From Eudromia elegans (lineage: Eukaryota; Chordata; Aves; Tinamiformes; Tinamidae): a stretch of DNA of 64,000 bases. The stretch covers positions 1,805,937-1,869,936 of the forward strand of contig PTEX01000144.1 of NCBI GenBank assembly GCA_003342815.1. The letters are read 5' to 3'. Under the pieces are notes generated by a model. That model was not told the origin of the DNA, did no database searches, and worked only from the letters and a program-made list of their open reading frames with translations. This document shows, piece by piece, positions 26,632 through 39,200 of this stretch (position 1 is its first letter; each line of letters starts with the position of its first letter). Both the position numbers and the translations under genes were made by a program.

Positions 26632-27345
26632 GAAGATAAACATTTTGATCAGAGACCAAAGGATGAAACTTTGACAGAACACATGTCATTTGAGCAAAAG
26701 TTAAATGTGCCCTCAGAGGGTGCATGTTGGGATCACACTCAAACTCTACTCTTCTGCAGCTCATCTCTCTCCTATCATTGTACTACTCTGAGGAAAAGAT
26801 CCTCATTCCTCCCTTTTCTGTGTGCTATTCATGTAAGTAACAGGGATGTGCCAGTATTTTCACTATATCCATGTCATAGAATTTGTTTCTATTACTGGTT
26901 TATGTGTAATATGGATAGTATATGATAGATTATACTATTTATGATAATACAGAGAAAATATAAGGCATTTATATCCTTCTAGTCTATGCTCTTGATTAAA
27001 ATGATACTCCTAGCACTTGAATTTAAATTCAGTACTGGGAAACATAAAAGTTAATCTTCATATGGTTTAAGGACTGTCTAAAGCTTTTGACTTTAGTCAT
27101 GGTGGAATTGTGTTTATCAAATTCCTCCTTAATTTGACTTAATTTATGAACAGAACATATACCTTTATTGGAGAATCTCCTACTTATAATCCCACGTTTA
27201 TAATCCCTTTGACTCCTCAAAAAACATTGTAGAAGCTATGCAAAATATCTTACATAGCATTATCATCCTCATGACAACCAAATCTCATGTGTTACTTTTT
27301 TCACACAGTAGATATAGTAATGAGTATAGAAATTAGTGAATATGA

Positions 27346-27368
27346 ATATATATGTATATATATATATG
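27346..27368. repeat. (TA)n microsatellite
   Basis: Alternating TA with one G interruption. Confidence 0.85.
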
Positions 27369-27574
27369 AGTTACATTACTTACAAGCACATTGCAGTTAT
27401 TTTGGGCACCAAATTTACTATTCCATTTTAAAAAAACTACTTGTAATACATTTTTTCTCATTGTGACAGTTAATATTTTAGAAAACAAACAAAGCAAGAC
27501 ATACTTGTTTTATCTCCCTCTATTTGACTTACTCAACACCTTTTTTTTTTAAGTTTATAAGGTCCCTATGGTCT

Positions 27575-27604
27575 TTTTACTACCTTTGCACAAAGGTAGT
27601 AAAA
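27575..27604. repeat. Perfect 14-bp palindrome, 2-nt centre
   Basis: ttttactacctttg at 27575-27588 and caaaggtagtaaaa at 27591-27604 are exact reverse complements around a 2-base centre. They are followed by a small direct repeat of aggtataaaa. The tight palindrome suggests a template-switch or snap-back event; the stem is too short for a microRNA precursor. Confidence 0.9.
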
Positions 27605-28098
27605 GGTATAAAAAAGGTATAAAAAGGGCACTCAGTGCAAACAGAGTATAACTTCAAAATTCCACTTCTCTACTGAACCAACAAAAAATATGTATATATA
27701 GCCCTGTGAATATTTGTTTTAAATATCTTGGAAAGGAATTAGTTACTTTCAGCAAAAGAATTATTTGCAAGAGATATTTAAAATCTTTACTTAATTAAAA
27801 AAAAAGAAATTTAAATTTTATTCTATAGAAAATATATGTAATTTAGAAATGAATATGTATGTATATAAAGTATACATATATTCAAAAATAATATTCTGAA
27901 ATTATTAAGGAACATAATTCTAACTATTCATGGTTTGCTACTGTGACTCACATTTCCATGCATTGCTCAAATGGAGAAGATTGCATGTGATTTTGGGTGG
28001 AATCTAAAATGAAAAGATATTTAGCAGAGGGGAAAAACACTAAAATATGAAAGGAATATTGGATATTCATGGAAAAAAAGAATTAGGACATTATCTGA

Positions 28099-28194
28099 AT
28101 ATATATTTATATATATATACAGAGTGAGAGAGAACGTGCAAATGTGTGTGTACAGATGCATGCATATATGTCTGTACACATGCATATATGCATA
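28099..28194. repeat. Mixed TA / GA / TG / CATA low-complexity tract
   Basis: TA repeats pass into gagagag, gtgtgtg and catatatg units over about 95 bp. Confidence 0.8.
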
Positions 28195-29559
28195 CTCCTA
28201 TGGAATACTTATATTAAAATTTGGGAAACCATAAACTCACTGCATATCTTCACCATACCTTCTAGATTGATATCTCTGCAGTTTTACCATGGGAATAAAA
28301 TGGGTCTTCTGCTAGTATATGTTATAAAATATATCAAACCTAAGTCATTTCTATGGTTTCTGCTGTCAGAAAAATAATAAAAGAGAATTAGTGAGTTCTA
28401 ATAAACAGTTGGAAATCTCTTTTTTTCCTAAAAAAAAAAAAAGATATATTTATCAATATGTTCATTTTTCTACGTAATTCTGATAGGCTGACCTGTTATC
28501 TAAACTGGAAAAAAAAGGCAGAATGTTTCTTTGATGAATTGATTTTATGCTCTAAAGCAGAAAGTAGTAGTAACTGCAAATGTGAGCATTAAGCAATTCT
28601 ACTTTAAGCAATGTTATGTATTGTCTTGTTTGATAGTAATAATGATCTGATAGAAACAATTCTGATATATTTTATAATTTTCTGTGCCACATCAATTCCT
28701 TCCCTGATGTGAGTCCTGGGATACAGATAAAAATCCTACTTAGATAATAAAATTTTTGAAATGATCTCATATACACAAAGAACTAGGCTGAATTTAAACT
28801 TGTTATACATTAGTGAAGAAATGGAAACCTTCAAATAACTATATTTTTCAACTTCAAACTTGCTATTAAAAACATCAAGAAACTATGAAATGCAAGAAGA
28901 AATGAATGAGTTGGCAAAGATTGAAACACAAGAATAATTTGAGATTTGAGGTAGGTAAATTTCAAAGCAAGTTCTGATTTGGGCATTACATTTTTAGACA
29001 GTAAAAATTATCACTTCTTGGAGCAAATACTCAGAGATACCACAAAACCAAAGCAACTTGTGATATGATCCTGAGTATTACACTATCTCTGGTTCTTTCC
29101 AGTTTCCTATATACAAATGACCTGGGAAAACATTCCAGATCTTTCACTGTCTTTTTCTTACTCTTTCTCAAGTATCTCTGCTTTCTGATAGAAGCAAAGC
29201 TGAACAGGAAGTGGGATATGATGCACTTTGAAAGCTGAAACCACGTAGTTGAATGGTGGAAATCCAAAGAGTGTGGTGAAATGTGCTTGTCCCATTCTAC
29301 CTGGACCTTCAAAATGTTACTGTGGATTACTAAGTATCTTGACATATTCAAATTCAACCTCTTGAGGAAATGAAAGGGTTGACACAGTTCACTGTAAAGG
29401 GAAAATTAAAAAAAAAAAAGTGGAGAAGCTAAAGTGGAGAAGTCTGGAATCTGTGATTCTTAAAATAGCTTTCAAATTAAGATGGCCTTCCAAAAGTGGA
29501 AGTTGCATACAAACATGAAAACATATTAAAGATCATAAAACAGGCAATTGAAATACAGA

Positions 29560-30230
29560 TCCAGAAGTGAGGCCAAAAACAGCTTGTGAAACAAGATGTT
29601 AAAGGTATAAAGGCTCATAATAAGATCCTTTTCAGACAGATCTAAAGCAAAAGGCTTTTCATAAAATTAAAGGGATAAGCTAATGATGAAAGTATATAAG
29701 GGACACTCAAGGAAGACTGCAGAAAACATGTGAATTACTGAAATTGTGCTCTCTGACAAGGCAGTGCAGAAGACTCACATCAGATCTTCATCCTGCAAGA
29801 GGAATTTGAGGAAATATTTCAGACTGAAGCTTCCAGAAGAGGATATGTTTAAACATGAAGAGAAATACTAAACAGTGTTCAACAAAGACATTGAAAGAAC
29901 TCTGATAAGATGCTATTGAGATATTTGCTATCAGGTGTGGCAATTATAACATAATTATTTAAAATGACTCTTGGTGAGAACAAAGGTTTTGCTGGTGTCC
30001 ATCAGCTAGGCTGGTAGAGCCCTTCTTTAAGAACAGTGTTTAGTAAATACACAGAGAACATACTTAATATTGTTTTTCTTAAAGAAAACTCATGTCTTAC
30101 AAACTTACCTGCGTTTTTTTAAGTGTCATTGAGTAGTAAGTATGATCTAATTATAGTTTTGTTTTCAAATAGCTTTTGACAAGGTCTCACACAATTTTTT
30201 TTAAGTTTGAATTCTAGATGCTCAATATAT
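29560..30230 (+). mobile_element. Ancient CR1/L3-type LINE, linker and RT fragment
   Basis: The clearest signal is gcttttgacaaggtctcaca at 30172-30191. It reads A-F-D-K-V-S-H and matches the A-F-D-T-V-S-H block of CR1/L3 reverse transcriptase. Just upstream (30144-30170) the DNA reads D-L-I-I-V-L-F-S-N, aligning with D-V-I-Y-L-D-F-S-K; here the catalytic Asp of RT motif A has become Leu, and one extra base separates the two blocks. Upstream, 30086-30120 resembles the 'tgcctgaccaacctgattgcctt' segment. Around 29641-29680 a K-G-F block resembles the linker KGFYKYI motif, interrupted by stops. The copy is non-functional and very old. It covers a different part of the LINE from the copy at 14,320, so the two are separate insertions. 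Confidence 0.7.
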
Positions 30231-30816
30231 ATAAATGTCTGGAAACAGAGTCAGTACTCAGGCAGTTATGTCCTCAAATAATGCAGAATTAATCCACATA
30301 ATCTAATTAAGGCTTCCTGTAACAGCTAAGGTTTTCTCCATAGCTAGTGGTTCAGGGGTAAAATAATATATGAAATGTATATTAATAAGTACAGAATAAA
30401 AAGACAGGGAAAAAAAAAGCCATAAACCTTATTCATACTTATACAAGCATAGGCTCTAAATTATCTATCATACACCAAGTTGTTTTCAATCAGCTGAACA
30501 GGTCTTTGAAAAAAATATGTTTAACATATATTAGTAGTCAAAAAATAAACAGAAATAAACGGGAAGTTGGGGAATCCTTGAATGGAGTGGTGACTAGAAA
30601 ACTTTGATATGCAACTGTAAATATGGTCTGCTGTGTGTAGAATATGATCTGTGATTTAAAAGCAAAATGTAGTATTGCCATAGTATGTAGAAAAGGGTAT
30701 CAGAATAATAGCATATTGATTGTTTGATATAGGCAGTGTCTTTCATATAGACTAGAATTCAGTTTGGAAAGGGATGACTGAGGATCAAGATCTCTTACAT
30801 CTTGAAAAAGAAATAG
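30231..30816. other. AT-rich non-coding stretch, no gene seen
   Basis: Unique sequence between the old LINE fragment and the solo LTR. Nothing recognised. Confidence 0.6.
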
Positions 30817-30822
30817 TGAATG
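30817..30822. repeat. Target-site duplication, left copy
   Basis: tgaatg immediately outside the LTR's left edge, identical to 31566-31571. A 6-bp duplication is the length expected of alpharetroviruses and related class II retroviruses. Confidence 0.85.
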
Positions 30823-31565
30823 TGTTGCCGACTTGCATCGGCAAGCCTCGTTCGGTTGCCAGACTGGGCTGAGGTTACCCCCGCCTCAGGGCCATTGAGC
30901 ATAGACACCAATATGAGGATGCAGAAAATGGCGTTTATTGCTTAACTTAGCTTGCATATATACTCAGGCTGAATGCAGAAGCTTGCTTCTGACTTGAGAT
31001 TGATTACATACTACTGTTCACACGCACACCAACACAATGATTGGCTAAAGGCACACATCCTTATAATTAAGCTACAGTTGGTCTGGCTCTTATCTTGTTG
31101 AGTTCACTCAGTCCCACGTTTGAAGTTGGTTCCCACTCCTCCGCTCGCTCCACAGTGCTATTTCTTTACTTCTCCGCTCTGAGTGTCCTTGCAGCCCCAG
31201 CACTTCCAGCTCCTGGCTGCTCCGTTCCCACCGTCTTTATCTCTTTACTCTCAGAGTCCTTGTAGCGCATCAGAATCAGCACGGCCTGTAGTTATGTCAA
31301 GACAGCCTGCAGTTATGCCAAGAGAAGAGTGAGTTTTGATAGGCCATAGATCCATATTCTTCTAAAACCATTACTACAGTTCTTTTACTTATTGCCTTAT
31401 ATGTCCTCTTCAATCATTCCTAGGCTACATGCCTCCTTCCTGTCTTTCCGTGACATCGCGACATCTTCCGAGCGCCATGCCCTATGCTACACTACATCAT
31501 CCACTTATGCTAAGTCTAAGTTATACTAAGCTCCCTACCCCATCAAGCTCTAAACATTTCCCACA
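30823..31565 (-). mobile_element. Solo LTR, class II (alpharetrovirus/ERVK-like) ERV
   Basis: This 743-bp element starts with tgttgccgac and ends with tttcccaca, giving the retroviral TG...CA ends, and is flanked by an identical 6-bp duplication. It stands out as richer in G and C than the surroundings. On the minus strand it carries a TATA-like tatatatgc near 30954-30963, then CAATAAACGCCATTTTC (the polyadenylation signal at 30934-30939), then a TTGGTGTCT block. From family knowledge this order closely resembles the end of R and start of U5 of Rous sarcoma-type LTRs. U3 would lie at about 30965-31565, with U5 toward 30823. There is no internal gag, pol or env, which is what recombination between the two LTRs of a provirus leaves. 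Clean edges and a perfect duplication suggest a fairly young insertion. An ERVK subgroup outside the alpharetroviruses is the main alternative. Confidence 0.88.
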
Positions 31566-31571
31566 TGAATG
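31566..31571. repeat. Target-site duplication, right copy
   Basis: tgaatg immediately outside the LTR's right edge, identical to the copy at 30817-30822. Confidence 0.85.
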
Positions 31572-33150
31572 TAATTAGGAACCACATTTTCTCAGTTTCT
31601 TTTAATATGACTACTATCATATTTAGAAAAGGGATTTGTGAAGTTTCTCAGATGCTTATACCGGTAATGCATCAGTTTGGATGTAATCTTCTTTTCAAGA
31701 TGTTTTTAGATTACCAGAAATTGGATTTACTAAAAGGAGGATCACATAATTATTGGTGTGTTTCTTAACCTTTTCCCTAAGCATCAGAGTGTACTACCAA
31801 GGACAGGATGTCAAAATACATGGGACTTCAATTTGATTCAATACAGCAGTTCCTGTACTCTTTGATGACATATGGAAATATGGAAATGTAATAGAGATGG
31901 AGACAGAAATGATGTCAAAAACCTACTGAAATCTGGAGAAAATAAAAGTCCCACGGACCTACTGTTCTAGGACACAAGCGCTTCAGTCTTAGGAGACAGA
32001 GCTTTGTATAGTAGCAAGCTTATTCAGAAATACAAAATAAACAATAAATGTCATAAATCATTTGTAGCATTGATTCTCCTCCTACCTCATATTATAAATA
32101 TTGCAGAGCTGTCAAGATATTTGCTGAGAAAGTAAAAGCACAGTGCCCTGTAGCATGGTCTCTTTCTTTCTGAGTGTTGCTCAGCAGATCACAAATGATG
32201 AAAATTGGAATGACAGAAGAAAGATAAAGGAAGAAAATATTGTCATGTCTAAGTAAAAATCTTAACTGGCATTAAAATCCCACAACAAAACAAAAATCAA
32301 CCTCTGAAAGAAATGTGCAAGCCATTTTTCATTAGAACATGAGCTAAAGGCTTACAGCTTGTAATGCTAAAATTTAGTGTGGATAGCTTGTCTATGTTAA
32401 GAAAAAAAAGTAAAAAGGAAATTATGTACTCAGTCTGAAAGTGATAAATCAGAAAAAATAGATGAAATCTCAAATTGTAAGAAGGATGTTCAGTGTCTGA
32501 ATTATGATTTCTTTGAAGGTAGAGGTTCATTTTCTTTCCTGCCAAGCTAAGATTGCTACCTTTATAGTGTAAAATGGAGAAATAAAAATATCTATTTTTC
32601 TTACTACAAGTATCAGCAAACCTGAATGGAAGAAAAATTATTGTTCTCAATATTCAACTCCAAATCATCTGAATCATTTGTATTCACAACACTGTGGTCA
32701 TTTACACTATTCCTTACCCTTGGTTCTGATTCTTTCACTGATGTACCTTTGGAAGACTCTAAATAATAATAAAATAAAATAAAATAAAATAAAATAAAAT
32801 AAAATAAAATAAAATAAAATAAAATAAAATAATCTAGATAAATGGGACCTTAATTTTTAAGGTGTAATAGTGTGAAATTTGTTCTTTGTAATTTGTGGTA
32901 AAATTTTCTTCTGGGAAGCAACAATCCTATAAAATAATAATATCCTACTTAGATTGCTACAAATTTGGAATCCCAGTAACACATACTTTCTTATCTTGAA
33001 CAGAAGTAAATTTTGAGCCATTAGACTCATCTGTGCCCTGAATTCATATTATAGAACAGTGAATCTCTGCATTTTTTCATACTGGTGTTTCTAAGTGAAT
33101 ATAATTTAACTATTCAACCCTGGGAGTGATTACTTCTGCTATTACTAAGA
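31572..33150. other. AT-rich non-coding stretch, no gene seen
   Basis: No gene recognised. A 117-codon minus frame (32297-32650) has no known motif. It contains the (TAAAA)n tract at 32768-32832. Confidence 0.55.
32768..32832. repeat. (TAAAA)n microsatellite
   Basis: About 12 near-perfect pentanucleotide units over about 65 bp. The same motif in the opposite orientation forms the longer tract at 45711-45849. Confidence 0.95.
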
Positions 33151-33245
33151 CCATAAAATAATTCAGGTTGGAAAGCACCTCTCAATGTCAGCTAGTCCAA
33201 CAAGCTCAACTTAGACCAGGTTAGTACAGTATGGTCTAGGCAATA
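33151..33245 (-). mobile_element. CR1 LINE, 3'-end fragment (old)
   Basis: ccataaaataattcaggttg, then gaaagcacct, then agctagtccaac and accaggtta, follow the reverse complement of a CR1 3' end. Differences are numerous and the match fades after about 95 bp, so the copy is old and short. Confidence 0.65.
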
Positions 33246-36200
33246 TTAATTTACTTCCTAGCACTCTGTCAAACCAAAATTACATACTCTGTGGCTATCC
33301 TCATAATAGCACACCAGGTATGACCAGGGCATGGGACCACATATAACTTGCAGGACTGGTCCAAAATCACCAATGCCTTGAAGACAATAACTAAATATAG
33401 TGTTGGGAACTGCAGAGGCTGGGAAATGTAGATAGGTAGATAGTAAAGAATGCGCTAACCTCTTTGGGAAGGGGGAGAGAATTTGGCCTTATTAATGTGT
33501 CCATATGGGAAAAAAAATTGTTTTGTGTAGCTTTTGCTCAGGCCTAGAGGCCCTTTAGACCTGTTCTATTCACCAGAACAAACTCAGCCAGTGCACCTGT
33601 ATGATTCACAGTAGGATTATTTTTCACTGTAACCAACCCAGTATTTTCCCATGCAATCAGCAGGCATGACTGCATATTTGTTGATTCAGTGCATGTACTC
33701 TGGATCTTGAACAAGATTAGTACCATTTTCTATTGTGCTGGTTGTATTCTATGCAAGTGTATGTGTGTTTGTCCATGTCTGTTCCTGTGTGCATGCATAA
33801 TTTTGCATCTTCACTGCCATCTAAAACAAGATTCCTTCTTCCACTTTGTAACAAAATGGTAATGGTAGTTGATGCTGTCTGAAGAAAGAACAAAACTATA
33901 CCCAGGACAGGCAGGATTTTCTGCTTCCTCTTGTATGATGACAGCTTTAATCAGAGACAATCCTTTGAATAACAGCACTTTTATTAGCAAAATTTTAATA
34001 GCAAATATATGAGAAACTCAAGGCATGCCCTTCCACTCATATAAGAAAATAGTAGAACTTCCCATTTTTCCAGTGCCCAGAAAACCTTCCCTCCTAGTCC
34101 TGCTCTGTCTGCTTCAATACAGCATTGACTACATGGATATGAATTGAGACAAATCATAAACTATTAGCAGAATTCAAAAACATTCAGAATAACAGCTTAA
34201 AATACATGCTTTAATTTATTTTACATCAAAGACAGAGAAACTACCTGTAATTCCATATCAGCTACCTGTAAGTCAGAGAACCAAACAACAACCTGACCTC
34301 ACTAGAGAAAGCAAACAAATCAGATTAGCCTCAGAAACAGTTTGTTCTCCTTAAGCACGCTTTTGTTTTTCCCCACTGGAATAATAATGACGTCATTGTC
34401 CTGTATTACACACTACAAACAACAAAATTATTTCTGTTTTTAGAACTGGAATTCAAGTGTGACTGTACAAGATGAGACTACCAAACTATCAGTCAGGATA
34501 ACCACCTGTATCCAGGAAAAGAAGAGTTAAATTTTCATGTAACTTAACTTCCTCTTCTGAGCAGTTACACCTTCCTTCCTCAGACTCAGTATATGAAGAA
34601 TAAATAATCATGCAGACCAGATGCCCGCACTGACTTGCAAAGTTAGAAAGATAAAAACTCACATGCACACAAGAACATATCCTCAGTATCAGGAAAATGT
34701 AATAGAGACATCTGATAACTGAAAACAGATGTTGCTAAAATGTCAAGTGCAACAGATGTGCAGACACAAGACAAGCTTTGAAAAGGTTAGACTTTGATCC
34801 AGGTTAGGCAGTAGAAATTTATGTTAATCGGGTAGAAGCTCTAATTTATTTTGGAACAGTTTGTGCTGCCTTTATTGTAATGTGTTATTACATACTGCTT
34901 TCAATGGGACTACCTCTGAAGTATTAACCAGATGATCATGAGTGGTGGTAGCTTCTCAGCAATGTAGGCTCTGTGGGGTGCTCTCACAAAACACAGAGCA
35001 AATAGTTTCCCGAACACATACCCACATTGTCATCCAACAGAGGAAAGTGGACTTGGGTAAGAACAGAGTATGACGAGACATGCCCTCAGGTCTTATCACG
35101 ATACATACCCAGTGAGCAGCCAGACATCACGGGGCAGTTCCATGTGCCACAGTTCTGATGCAGCCCATATTCTGATATGTTCCATTGAAACAAGCAAATA
35201 TTCCTTCCCAGTTAGTATAAAGTCATCCACACATATGTATGGATAGAAAGCTCTATTTTGACTTCAGAATCGTGACCAGAGGCTTCTACTTACGCTTTGT
35301 AAGCTTCGTTTAACCAAAGGAAAGTACATCTGTGATCTTATCTATCTGTCTTTAAAGTATTACGGCAGCATCATGCTGCTAGTTCCAACCCTGAGTTCCT
35401 GCTGCCAGATGATTGGTATGTTTCTGCAAAAACTACAGGAAGCATTGTCTTGTCTTTCAGATGTATTCTGTGTGACTTTCTCCACCAGACAGCGAAAAGC
35501 TCTCATGCAGCCCTTTTGCAATTGTCTGTGTTCTTTTTTTATGCCATGAAGCATCTTTCTCTGCATTCATACCCATGGTTTAGATCCACTGAGATTAATA
35601 TTGATGCATCAAGGAGCAGGAGACATCAAAGACTCTTAGTTTTCCATGATGTTGGGTGGAGATTGTAGGCTCTACTATGCACATATGTGGTGGTAAAACT
35701 GCCATGACAAAAGCATGCCTGTCACAGAGACCTTTTTGGTGCATAGTTCTTCTTCCACTTGCTTCAAAATCAGTGAAGTATTTGGTCCTCCATACTTCCT
35801 AAACCTTTGCAGAGATGAACGTCCATGAGGTTCCACAAGGTCTCAGCACTCCTCTGTTTGTGGCAGAAGGAGCATCATTTCACCAGCTGGCATAGTTTCA
35901 CAGTCACCAGGTGGGTAAGGTAATTAAAATTAATAAGGTTTATATCCCATTATGATCAAATCCTACACTCAGCTGAAGTCCAGATTATTAAGAATAAAAT
36001 ATATTTCACAACCTTCAAAATTTTTTCCTTATTACAAAAATTGAGAAGAACATCCATAGCTACTTTTTACTTGGACATCAATCTGTCCTTAATTTATACC
36101 ACTGAAGGCAGACAACACATCTCCTCACATCTGTTTTCCTTTTTTTCTTTTTTTTCTTTTTTTTTTTTTTAATTGTGGTCATCGAAATTTACAGTAGATA

Positions 36201-39200
36201 AAACCTACTCTCTTCCAGGTTTATACCACCTTATTATATTTTTTAATATTCTTTTCCTCCTGATAAGAACCACTCAGGAAAAAAATGCAATAATCCCTTT
36301 TTGCCTCATTGTCTATTTATATTGTTCAATAAAAATACAGTTTTTAGGTAAGATCTTATAATGAAGCTGATGGAGAGACTCTCTGGTGTCAGTGTGGCAC
36401 TTTAGGATCTCAGCTCTCTGTGACCGCTGAATAAAGCTCTAACCTTTAAAAGAATTTTCGATAACCACTTTTTCTTTTGCAGGGATAATAACCTCGTAGA
36501 GTTGTGTTCTGAGTTCAACTTTAAGAATCTCTATTGCTTTTATGGGCTTTAGAGGCTTAATACAATAGTTTTATTTTATTACACAGCTCAGAACCTTCTC
36601 ATCTATCCTATTCAGTCTGCCTTATACTTGGGTTATACTTCAATTTTCTTTATCATTTTTACACTGACTTGAACATTTTGCCATCTGATTGTAACAGCAA
36701 GGACAGTTAAACAGCAATCTAGAGATTGATATGCATGCACAATAGTCAAGCAGGCTATTATCACCTTGTAAATTTTATATTGATCTCTGTTATCATAATA
36801 TTACTTTGCCTTGTTTGAGAATGCCACAGAAACGCATTAGGTAAGCATTTAAATACTTTCAATTGATACCTTGTTGAATGGATGTCTTGTATAATTCTAC
36901 CATGTAGTTCCCATTGCTCACCCATCCTAAACCATCTGAAACCATCTTATTGAAATCGTCTTTCATTTAAAACCACATACTCTTACTCAAACCACGTACT
37001 TTAGATAAGTTTAACAAATCTGCTCTACTTAACATGAGAAACAAAATGACAAGAATTTAGCTTCCAAATACTATTTTCAGAAAATGAAAACATACAATTA
37101 TTAATACCAAACCAGAAGAGACATATCTGGTTGTTCAGACCAAAGCAAGAACTACAGCAGATGTTCATCAAGTAGTTTTTAGTAGCTTGCAGTTTTCCAA
37201 AGAAGCTGCTCATGTACTGAAGCCAGGTTGTGAAATGCCATGTGTCAAGATTAGCACAGCAAGTAGAAAGAAACTTTGAGGGAGAAGGAAATTGTGCTTT
37301 ACTATTTTTAGCTTTTAAAAATAAAGAACTAAAGTTTAATTAGTTGTCTGTCTATAGTGAGAAAAGAGAAATGGGCATCTCCGGAAAGATTAGCATGGAT
37401 TGAAGACATTTCTTTTTCAAGGTATTTTGATCATTAGTTTAGATAAGGCAGTTACTTTGCAGATAATTTAAATGGCACAAGGCACTTTTTAAATTATTCT
37501 TATTTTTTACAAACGTCAAAGATCACCAACATTAAATATTTCTCCATATCTGACTGGCAATTCTGTTTTAACTATCAATGAAAAACAGTCATCCATGTGC
37601 CCTTCCCATAGTGATAGTCTGCTTTAAAATAATGGATAGAGTCAATAACCCAAATCAGGGTATTTGTGTCTATAGACTAGTAATTTAATCCAAAGGTTAA
37701 TTCAAAGGCTAATGAGATCAAAGATGTGGATATTTAAATATAAAATAAATGAATTGATTTTAAATGCCAAAGAAGTGAAGGGTGACAATACAACTCACAT
37801 ATGATCTGATCACAAATTCAAAGGATTTCTAGTTGCATGACACGATCTCCTTTGTGTATGTTAGTTATCAAGAAAATAGGTTTTTGAAATTTGTGCAGAA
37901 AAATAATAATTTATTTGGCGAAATGTCTTTTGGGAGTGTTATTATTTTATAAATACGGGTTATGCAATGAGCATATTATCAACAACATTGAAAAATACAC
38001 TAATAAGTAGAAAAAGAAAAATAAGAGCACATTCTCTGTTTCTTTATTTGTGGTCATATTGTCCTTACAGAAGGATTGTAAGATTTTGATAAGAAGCTAG
38101 TGAGTCACATCTTTCTCGATACACTAGGGGACTTTCTCTGGAGTTGTTAGTAGCCTCTGTTTGAGCAGTCTCATAACAGTGCCCAAGGCCATCCCTCTGC
38201 TGAACCAAGCAAACTTTCTGTTTCTTGACTGATAATTCAGCGGTGTCTCAGTCATGCATACAGCTATGCAAACACCTCAGAAATCACCATTCCTGCTTAT
38301 TCAACCTAGCTGGTAGATTTACTTAAATAGACATGATTTGTCACTGGAAACATCATGTTTAAGAATATTTCTAACTGGCACAATGCAGTACATAGCACAG
38401 AAAACCACAACAGATTTGAAAATTTTGGTGCAGGTACAAGTACCAATAATTACATGAGCATGGCTGTCTGCCTAAGCAAAGGCAGTTTTGTCAGCAATGC
38501 TAATAAGATCAGGCAAGTGCTGTGTTTATACATATATACAGCTCCGGGTCAGAAGCAAATAAAATGGTGTCAGAGGCAATTAGCATGCATTCATGCAGCA
38601 CTTGGCTTATGCAGTAGTATGCTTTCCAATAGTCACACTCAAATAAATGCCTCATAATCTGGACATGTCTTGCCTAAAACATCCTGCTCCTGTTGAGGAC
38701 TAGGACAGCCATGAGCACGGCACTGTCTGATTTATCAGACTGGCATGCACAGTGAACTCTTTGAAGGTATCAGCTCCTGTTCTCCATCAGTAAGCTTCTC
38801 CTGAATGTGTATAAACCATTCAAAGTATACAACTAAGTTAGTTAAAATTTAAAATCACTGCTGGCAAAGGCAGAGGGGTTATCCTTGATACAGAAAGAAA
38901 TCTGGCAAAATGTAGAATTACTATTTCAATGCATAGGGACATTAAAGCATTTTTCTTAAGGAGTCTCAACGAGTATTTAAGAAAACACAATTCACTTTTT
39001 CTGTGGCTTCCTTTTCAGCACTGAATCCTTATGACTGAAACTTTCCAGAAACATTCAGGAAGATGTTTACAGTGTTAATTTTCAGCACAAACAGGAAAGT
39101 TTGGCAAAGCTGATGTAACAGGCACAGCTTTGCACAGTGGGGAGTATCAGGCAACTCTAAAAATAGAGTGTGCTACTAGTTCTGCCTAGAATAACATGAC

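Larger units (their letters stand above)
26632..29559. other. AT-rich non-coding stretch, no gene seen
   Basis: No gene recognised. It contains TA-rich microsatellites at 27346-27368 and 28099-28194 and a perfect 14-bp palindrome at 27575-27604. A 108-codon minus frame at 29031-29357 has no recognisable domain. Confidence 0.55.
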
